Positions 58,268 through 64,000 of a stretch of DNA of 64,000 nucleotides are shown here, in pieces (within the stretch, counting starts at the first letter, position 1; each line of letters begins with the position of its first letter). This DNA is from Frondihabitans sp. 762G35 (lineage in GTDB: Bacteria > Actinomycetota > Actinomycetes > Actinomycetales > Microbacteriaceae). The translations under genes and the position numbers were made by a program. Under the pieces are notes generated by a model. That model saw only the letters and a list, made by a program, of their open reading frames with translations. It was not told where the DNA came from and ran no database searches. The DNA lies in contig NZ_CP014619.1 of the NCBI RefSeq assembly GCF_002074055.1, positions 992,001 to 1,056,000 of the forward strand, written 5' to 3'.

Positions 58268-58711
58268 TCAGGCGTCGCGCGGGGCGGCGAGCTCGAGGTT
58301 GATGTCGTCGGGGTCCTGGAGCGAGAGGACCACGAGGCCGAACGCCGGGAGATCCAGGACGTCGCCGTGCGTGATCCCGGCCTCGGTGAGGCGTGCGGCC
58401 GCGGCGCGGATCTCCGCGGGGGAGTCGACGCGGAGGCTCAGGTGGTCGAGGCCGACGCGGTCCGGGTCGAACCGGTCGCCGGGCTTCGCCACCGGCCGGA
58501 GCCCCAGCGTCTGCCCGCCGAACGTGAACGAGCACCCGCCGTAGGTGCGGTCGGGGTCGTCGTGGATCGTCGGGTCGTCGATCTGGTCGCTGAAGTCGCT
58601 GCCGGGCGGCATGCCGAAGAGGCGCTCGTAGAACGCCTTGCTCCGGTGGATGTCGGTGACGGTCAGACGGACGTGCGCGAACCCGCGCGGGGTGACGAGA
58701 GCGGAAGCCAT
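58268..58711 (-). CDS. VOC/glyoxalase-family protein
   Basis: A 147-residue vicinal-oxygen-chelate protein with two beta-alpha-beta units, HVRLTVTDIHRSKAFYERLFG at the start and LDHLSLRVDSPAEI in the middle. Metal ligands are probably His13, Glu near the end (NLELA) and His of LDHLS. Substrate unknown; relatives include glyoxalase I and fosfomycin-resistance proteins. ATG 58711. Confidence 0.82.
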   Translation of the reverse strand: MASALVTPRGFAHVRLTVTDIHRSKAFYERLFGMPPGSDFSDQIDDPTIHDDPDRTYGGCSFTFGGQTLGLRPVAKPGDRFDPDRVGLDHLSLRVDSPAEIRAAAARLTEAGITHGDVLDLPAFGLVVLSLQDPDDINLELAAPRDA

Positions 58712-58777
58712 GCTCCGAGTCAACGCCGTCCGCGCGGGCCCGTCCCGCCGCCGCTCTCGTCGGACCGCAGGATCCGC

Positions 58778-59812
58778 TCAGCCGACGATCGCCGGAACGC
58801 GCGCGTACTCGAAGACCAGGCGCGCCGGGATGCTCCCCGACAGGACCTCCGCGATGGCCTCGTTGACGTCCTCGAGCTGACGCGTCTCCGCGATGACGCG
58901 CGTCTTGCCCGCGGCGTGGAGGGCGAACACCTCGGCGAGATCCTGCCGGGTCCCGACGATCGACCCGAGGATCGAGATCCCCTTGATGACCGTGTCGAAG
59001 ATCGGGATGCTCATCGTCCCCTCGGCGGGGAGCGCCACGCAGACGAGTCGTCCGCCGCGGCGCAGCGACGCGAACGCCTGCTCCAAGACCCGGGGCGACG
59101 CTGCCAGGACGACCGCCACGTCGAGCCCGCCGAGCGCCTGGATCGCCTCGACCGGGTTCACCGTGGCCGCGTCGACGACGTGCTCGGCTCCGAGCTCCTT
59201 CGCCAGGTCGAGCTTCGGCTGCTCGATGTCGACGGCGACGACGGTGCCGCCCATGATCCGGGCGTATTGGACGGCCAGGTGACCGAGCCCGCCGATTCCG
59301 AAGATGCCGACGTGCTCGGTCGGCTGCACCTTCGCCACCTTCAGGGCCTTGTAGGTGGTGAGGCCCGCGCAGGAGAGGGGCGCGGCGTCGAGCGAGGAGA
59401 TGCCGTCGGGCACGGCGACGACGTACTTGGCGCTCGCGACGGCGTACTCCGCGAAGGCGCCGTCGATCGAGTAGCCGCTGTTCTCCTGCTTCTCGCAGAG
59501 CGTCTCCCGGCCGTCGATGCAGTAGCGGCACTCGCCGCAGGCCTCGCCCAGCCACGGGATCGCGACGCGGTCGCCGACCGAGCGGTCCGTGACTCCTGCG
59601 CCCAGCTTCTCGACGATGCCGATGCCCTCGTGTCCGGGGACGATCGGCAGCGGGGGCTTGACGGGCCAGTCGCCGCCGGCGGCGTGGATGTCGGTGTGGC
59701 AGAGGCCGCACGTCTCCAGGCGGACGAGGACCTGGCCCGGGCCGGGATCGGGGACAGGACGCTCGACGATCTCAAGGGGTGCACTGAACGAGGTGACGAC
59801 GGCTGCCTTCAT
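58778..59812 (-). CDS. zinc-dependent alcohol dehydrogenase
   Basis: A 344-residue medium-chain dehydrogenase. Catalytic zinc ligands: CGLCHTD and GHEGIG. Structural zinc: four cysteines in GEACGECRYCIDGRETLC. NAD-binding loop GIGGLGHLAVQ followed by the acidic DIEQ, which favours NAD over NADP. It resembles ethanol-preferring AdhP/AdhT enzymes. ATG 59812. Confidence 0.9.
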   Translation of the reverse strand: MKAAVVTSFSAPLEIVERPVPDPGPGQVLVRLETCGLCHTDIHAAGGDWPVKPPLPIVPGHEGIGIVEKLGAGVTDRSVGDRVAIPWLGEACGECRYCIDGRETLCEKQENSGYSIDGAFAEYAVASAKYVVAVPDGISSLDAAPLSCAGLTTYKALKVAKVQPTEHVGIFGIGGLGHLAVQYARIMGGTVVAVDIEQPKLDLAKELGAEHVVDAATVNPVEAIQALGGLDVAVVLAASPRVLEQAFASLRRGGRLVCVALPAEGTMSIPIFDTVIKGISILGSIVGTRQDLAEVFALHAAGKTRVIAETRQLEDVNEAIAEVLSGSIPARLVFEYARVPAIVG

Positions 59813-59930
59813 GGGGGACCCTTTCGACGAAGCCGCCCCGGCGCCCGGCTCGGACGAGCGGGCGGTGCGGGGTGTCCTTCGATGACACGCTCGCAGGATG
59901 CGCGGGGGCGCGGCAGGGCCGAACGTCCCC

Positions 59931-60176
59931 GGGACTCCACGACACGCTGCTCATGTTCCGGCGGGCGCGGCGTGTCGCCGTGGGCTCCCGACGGAGCGGC
60001 CCGCAGGATCCCCGGGGCGACGTCGGCGCGCCCGCGAGACTCCACGATGCGGCGTTTACCCCGAACGTGAGCAGCGTGTCGTGGAGTCTCGCGGAGGGGC
60101 GTGCGGCGGCCCCGCGCCGAGACTCCACGACGCGCCGCTCGTGTCCCGGGGGGCGCGGCGTGTCGTGGAGTCTCGG
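59931..60176. repeat. three GACTCCACG palindromic repeats (type III, longer arms)
   Basis: Copies at 59931-59989, 60034-60092 and 60117-60176. The last has the longest arms, CCGAGACTCCACGACGCGCC and its complement, with one mismatch. They occupy the gap 59813-60177 between the adh start and the LytR-type gene; the last copy ends one base before the lytR stop codon. No gene is seen in the gap. Confidence 0.85.
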
Positions 60177-60177
60177 G

Positions 60178-61608
60178 TCAGTTGAGGCAGGGCACGCCGG
60201 CGGCCGGCGCCGCGGCAGCGGCCGGCGCGGAGGCGCCCGACGCGGCACCACCGGACGAGCCAGCACCCGCACCAGCGGACGCCTTCGTCGTCGCCACCAC
60301 ACCGTCCGTCCCGAGCACGAGCGTCACGCTCGCGACGCCCGTCACCGCCTCGAGGGTCGCCCCCGGCACGTACTTCGCGAGCGTCGACGCCTGCGACCCC
60401 ATCGACGCGGGGTACTGGATCGTCGTGCCCGAGCGCGTGCTGACGGTGCCCGGGGTGCCGACCGCGAAGCCGACCTTCTCGAGCGTCGAGGAGTTCGTCG
60501 CCGCGGCCCCGCTCTGCCCGCTCCCGTTGAGCACGGTGACCTTCACCGACGACGGCGCGACGGCCGCGGGAGCGGCCGGAGCCGCACTCGACCCCGACGA
60601 GGTCGCCTTCTGGTCGAGCTTGGCCACGAAGGCCGGCATGGCCTCCTCGTCGACCTTGACGATGGAGACCGCCGAGCCGTCGTAGTAGATCGTCGGGGTC
60701 CCGGAGATCGGGATGGTGGCCGACTGGAGGTTGCCCCCCGCGAGGTCCTTGAGCTGCGTCGCGAGGCCGAGGAAGTCGAGCCCGGGATCGGTCTGGATCG
60801 CCCCGCTCACGGCGGTCAGGAGACCGTTCAGCTTGCCCGGGTTCAGGAGCGTCGACGGGGAGAGGACGTTCTTCATCTCGGCGCTGAGGAAGTAGCGCTG
60901 GCGAGCCTCGCGGTCGAGGTCGCCGCCCGGGAGCCCGTGCCGTTGGCGCACGAACGCGAGCGTCTGCATGGCATCGAGCGTCGACTCGCCCTTCGGGGCG
61001 ACGAACGTCGAGTAGGGGTCGTCCACAGCGTCGTTCAGGCACACGCGGAGCGGGTCGAGGGCCTTGGCGACGTCGTAGAAGCCGAGCATCGAGATGCGGA
61101 CGAAGTGGTCGATGTGCAGCCCCGAGACGTTCTCGACGGTCTTCACGAGAAGCTGCGCGCCTCCGGCGTCTCCGCCCGAGGCGGACCCGTAGGCGAACGC
61201 CGCGTTGAGCTTGCCCATCCCGTGGCCGGGGATCGAGACCCAGGAGTCGCGGGGCAGCGAGACGAGCGTCGCCTTCGCGCCGTTCGAAGGGATGTGCAGC
61301 ACCATCATCGAGTCGGTGTTCGTCCCGCCGCCGTCGGCCGTCGTGCCGAGTTCCGCGAGCTCCTGCGCCGACGCGTTCGCCGGCCGGTGGTCGTCGCCGA
61401 CGAGCAGGATGTTCTGGCCCGAGGACGAGGACGCCGCGGACGACGCCGCGGGGATGGCGTCGATGTGCGTGATGCCGCCGACGAAGTGCTGGTAGTTGTA
61501 CACGGCGTAGGCGACGGTCGCGGCCAGGACGAGGACGACCACGACGGCGATCCAGCGGACGACGTGGCGGGGGCGGACGCGGAGGCGCGAGCGGGGCGTG
61601 TCGGACAT
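60178..61608 (-). CDS. LytR-CpsA-Psr family cell-wall glycopolymer ligase
   Basis: A 476-residue membrane-anchored enzyme that attaches polysaccharides or teichoic-like polymers to peptidoglycan. One helix (about 18-40) follows a basic start. The LCP domain has TDSMMVLHI, SLPRDSWV (active-site arginine) and the RQRHGLPGGDLDREARQR block. A C-terminal LytR_C domain (around VTVLNGSGQSGAA) ends with an Ala-rich tail and a final PCLN. ATG 61608. It is divergent from the MFS gene. Confidence 0.9.
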   Translation of the reverse strand: MSDTPRSRLRVRPRHVVRWIAVVVVLVLAATVAYAVYNYQHFVGGITHIDAIPAASSAASSSSGQNILLVGDDHRPANASAQELAELGTTADGGGTNTDSMMVLHIPSNGAKATLVSLPRDSWVSIPGHGMGKLNAAFAYGSASGGDAGGAQLLVKTVENVSGLHIDHFVRISMLGFYDVAKALDPLRVCLNDAVDDPYSTFVAPKGESTLDAMQTLAFVRQRHGLPGGDLDREARQRYFLSAEMKNVLSPSTLLNPGKLNGLLTAVSGAIQTDPGLDFLGLATQLKDLAGGNLQSATIPISGTPTIYYDGSAVSIVKVDEEAMPAFVAKLDQKATSSGSSAAPAAPAAVAPSSVKVTVLNGSGQSGAAATNSSTLEKVGFAVGTPGTVSTRSGTTIQYPASMGSQASTLAKYVPGATLEAVTGVASVTLVLGTDGVVATTKASAGAGAGSSGGAASGASAPAAAAAPAAGVPCLN

Positions 61609-61705
61609 TCCGCAACCTCACCATCGAAAACAGGGATGGACCCGCACGTTACCTGACAGCGCCCCCGCCGACGAGGCCGCCGCACCGGGGTCCATACTGG
61701 TCAGG

Positions 61706-63130
61706 ATGCTCCGTCCAGCCCGCCGTCGCGCCGAGACGCCCGCCCTCGCCCTCCTCGTCGCCGGCTGTTTCTTCATGGAGAACCTCGACTCCACGATCGT
61801 CACGACGGCCGTGCCGAGCATCGCCCGCGACCTGGCGGTGACGCCCGCGTCGGTGGGGATCACGATCACGGCGTACGTCATGACGGTCGCGGTGCTCATC
61901 CCCGTGAGCGGGTGGCTGGCCGACCGGTTCGGGAGCCGCCGGATCCTGCTGGTCGCCATCGCCCTGTTCACGCTCGCGTCGATCGCGTGCGCGCTCAGCC
62001 CGACCCTGCCGGTGCTCGTCGCGGCCCGCATCCTGCAGGGTGTCGGCGGCGCGATGATGGTGCCCGTCGGGCGCATGACGGTGCTCCGGGTGACCCGCAA
62101 GGAGGACGTCATCCGAGCCGTCGCCCTCCTCACCTGGCCCGCGCTCGTGGCCCCGATCCTGGCGCCGTTCCTCGGGGGGCTGATCACGACGTCGGCGTCC
62201 TGGCACTGGATCTTCCTCCTCAACGTGCCGCTCGGGATCGTCGGGTTCGCCGTGGCGCTGCGCGTCGTCCCGGCCCCGGGGGCGTCCGCCGACGCCGAGC
62301 ACGTCCCGACGCCGCCCGACTGGGTGGGCCTGTCGCTGACCTCCGCGGGCATCGCCTCGCTCGTCTGGGCGACGACCCTGCTGACGATGCCGCCGATCGA
62401 CGTCGGTCAGACGGTCGCCTTCGGTGTCGCGGGGCTGATCCTGCTGTCCGTCGCCGTCGGGTACCTGCTGCGGGCCGAGCGCCCCTTCGTGGACCTGCGG
62501 CTGCTTTGGATCGAAACGTACGGGACGGCCCTCGGCGGCGGGGGCCTCTACCGGTTCGTGATCAGCGCCATCCCGTTCGTCCTGCCCCTGCTCTTCCAGG
62601 GCGCCTTCGGCTGGACCCCCGTCGAGGCGGGCAGCGCCGTCCTGTTCCTCTTCGCGGGCAACCTGGCGATCAAGCCGACCACGACCCCGCTGCTCCGGCG
62701 CTTCGGCTTCCGTCGCCTCCTCGTCGCGTCGCACCTCCTCGGCGTCGCGTGCCTCGCCGCGATGGCGTTCTTCCGGCCCGAGACGCCGTTCGGGCTGATG
62801 GTCGCCGTGCTCGTCGTCTCCGGTGCGGCGAGGTCGGTCGGATTCACGGCCTACAACACCATCACCTACGCCGATGTGGAGCCGCGCGACATGACGGGCG
62901 CGAACGTGCTCGACTCGACGGTGCAGCAGATCGCGATCGGCAGCGGCATCGCGCTCGGCGCCGTCGCGATCTCGGCGGGGCTCGCGCTGACCTCCGGGGC
63001 CGGCGCCGCCCCCGTGCTGGCCTACGACTTCGCTTTCGCGGTGATCGCGGTCGTCCTGCTCGCCGCCCTCGTGCCGGCCTGGCGTCTGGCGCCGACCGCC
63101 GGCGACTCGCTCACGCGCTCGCGCGGCTGA
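61706..63130 (+). CDS. DHA2-family MFS drug exporter (EmrB/QacA-like)
   Basis: A 474-residue transporter with 13-14 helices. Motif NLDSTIVTTAVPSIARDL in helix 1, the GWLADRFGSRRIL loop, and the motif C-like LVAPILAPFLGG are typical. It probably extrudes a cationic or amphipathic compound. The ATG at 61706 lies seven bases after a CATACT -10 box, which makes it leaderless; longer in-frame versions would run into the lytR promoter. Confidence 0.87.
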   Translation: MLRPARRRAETPALALLVAGCFFMENLDSTIVTTAVPSIARDLAVTPASVGITITAYVMTVAVLIPVSGWLADRFGSRRILLVAIALFTLASIACALSPTLPVLVAARILQGVGGAMMVPVGRMTVLRVTRKEDVIRAVALLTWPALVAPILAPFLGGLITTSASWHWIFLLNVPLGIVGFAVALRVVPAPGASADAEHVPTPPDWVGLSLTSAGIASLVWATTLLTMPPIDVGQTVAFGVAGLILLSVAVGYLLRAERPFVDLRLLWIETYGTALGGGGLYRFVISAIPFVLPLLFQGAFGWTPVEAGSAVLFLFAGNLAIKPTTTPLLRRFGFRRLLVASHLLGVACLAAMAFFRPETPFGLMVAVLVVSGAARSVGFTAYNTITYADVEPRDMTGANVLDSTVQQIAIGSGIALGAVAISAGLALTSGAGAAPVLAYDFAFAVIAVVLLAALVPAWRLAPTAGDSLTRSRG

Positions 63131-63155
63131 CCGCAGGATCCCCGGCCGTCGCCGC

Positions 63156-63653
63156 TCAGGTGATCGTGACCCCGGCCGCCGTCAGCACCAGCTCCACGTC
63201 CGAGACGATCTCGGCCAGCGGGCGCGAGCCGCCGTGCGTGGCGTGAAGGGCGGACGGCACCTGGACCGCGAAGCCCGCGTCGTGCGCCGCGATGCTCGAC
63301 TCCTGGACGCAGGACTCGGAGCGCATCCCGACGACGACGATCGTCGCCACTCCGGAGGCGGCGAGCTCGGCCGCGAGCGCGGGGTTCGACTCGAAGACGT
63401 CGACCGTGGTCTTGCGGACGACCCAGTCGTCCTCCTCCGGCTCGAAGAAGAGCTCCCACCCCGGCGTGCGGGGTTCGTCGAGGTCCCCGGGGGCGCCGTC
63501 GTGCTGCACGAAGACGACGAGGCGGCCGTTCGTCCGGGCGACCTCGAGGGCCGTGCCGAGGCGCGTGACCATGATCGCGGCGGTGGGGAGGGCATCCTGC
63601 CCCTCGAGGAAGTGGCGCTGAGCGTCGAGCACCATCAGAGCGGTGTCGGGCAT
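63156..63653 (-). CDS. isochorismatase-family cysteine hydrolase
   Basis: A 165-residue hydrolase. Triad: Asp10 in MVLDAQ, Lys in VVRKTTVDVFE and Cys in MRSESCVQESS. It is shorter than the protein at 26-622 and only loosely related to it. Substrate unknown. ATG 63653. Confidence 0.82.
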   Translation of the reverse strand: MPDTALMVLDAQRHFLEGQDALPTAAIMVTRLGTALEVARTNGRLVVFVQHDGAPGDLDEPRTPGWELFFEPEEDDWVVRKTTVDVFESNPALAAELAASGVATIVVVGMRSESCVQESSIAAHDAGFAVQVPSALHATHGGSRPLAEIVSDVELVLTAAGVTIT

Positions 63654-63829
63654 GGGCGCCTCCTCGTCGAGTGTCCTGACCGCACAGTACTCGTGCGGGA
63701 GGTCCCTGCGGAAGACGTCGGGACGGCGGCCCCACCCGTTCTGGGGCGTGCGCACGGCGACCGGGCGCGCCTACCGTGAGGCCACGATCACGACTCGGCG
63801 GGAGACCCCCGCGCAGAGAGGGGCACGAC

Positions 63830-64000
63830 ATGACCACCGTCACCCGCCGCTGGACCCGCACCGCCCTCCTCGCGCGCCTGAGGGCCTCCGACGCGATCGA
63901 CCGCGACACCCTGCTGACGCCCCGCGAACGGGCCGAATGCCGGGTCGAGCTGTTCCGCATCGCCTCCGACGTCGACGCCGGACGGCTCGACTCCGTCGAG
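63830..64000 (+). CDS. N-terminal part of an unidentified protein
   Basis: An open frame of 57 codons that runs off the window. It begins ATG at 63830, with GAGAGGGG 6-13 bases upstream. The sequence is Arg- and Asp-rich (MTTVTRRWTRTALLARLRAS). A TACCGT box at 63772 may be its promoter. No family can be named from this fragment. Confidence 0.6.
   Translation, partial: MTTVTRRWTRTALLARLRASDAIDRDTLLTPRERAECRVELFRIASDVDAGRLDSVE

Overview
The window is a high-GC (about 70%) chromosomal segment of an actinobacterium, most likely a member of the Microbacteriaceae. The evidence is the gene order (mycothiol-dependent nitroreductase - rpiB - nei - tig - clpP1 - clpP2 - clpX, then valS, folC - DUF4233 - ndk - rne - rplU - rpmA - obgE - proB - proA - nadD - rsfS), two ClpP subunits, a leader of the actinobacterial ileS T-box type, many GTG starts and leaderless genes, and a LAFTG sortase-E-type surface protein. 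Family-level placement is inference; no rRNA is present.

Layout. 0-9 kb: metabolic and repair genes (cysteine hydrolase with an NCS1 permease, DsbA-like nitroreductase, RpiB, Nei glycosylase, PaiB-like protein, amidohydrolase, secreted SGNH lipoprotein, LtrA). 8.8-10.1 kb: a small accessory island with a secreted protein carrying an apparent frameshift, a two-helix membrane protein and 103-bp tandem repeats that touch the 3' end of tRNA-Gly. 10.3-15 kb: tRNA-Pro and the protein quality-control block tig, clpP1, clpP2, clpX. 15.0-15.8 kb: a four-unit array of structured repeats without a gene. 15.8-21 kb: M3 peptidase and valS. 21-34 kb: two peptide-type ABC importers, each with a two-domain fused ATPase, around an MFS carrier, plus a TetR regulator. 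34-37 kb: LAFTG surface protein and a CDF metal transporter. 37.4-43.3 kb: T-box, ileS, folC, DUF4233 gene, ndk. 43.4-45 kb: periplasmic disulfide pair (DsbA-like, VKOR). 45-57 kb: rne, rplU-rpmA-obgE-proB, proA, nadD, a large disordered membrane protein, rsfS. 57-64 kb: zinc-finger protein, tRNA-Ala, VOC protein, alcohol dehydrogenase, LytR-CpsA-Psr ligase, DHA2-type MFS exporter, cysteine hydrolase and the start of one more gene.

The genes are mostly housekeeping (translation, proteolysis, RNA decay, proline, NAD and folate synthesis) with transport islands inserted between conserved blocks. The most unusual content is non-coding. A 9-base word, GCAGGATGC, occurs about 26 times where about one is expected, with two inverted pairs forming hairpins after tig. 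A family of about 50-60-bp palindromes with GACTCCACG/CGTGGAGTC arms occurs nine times in gaps near gene ends. There is also the composite array after clpX. None of these is explained by the genes around it.
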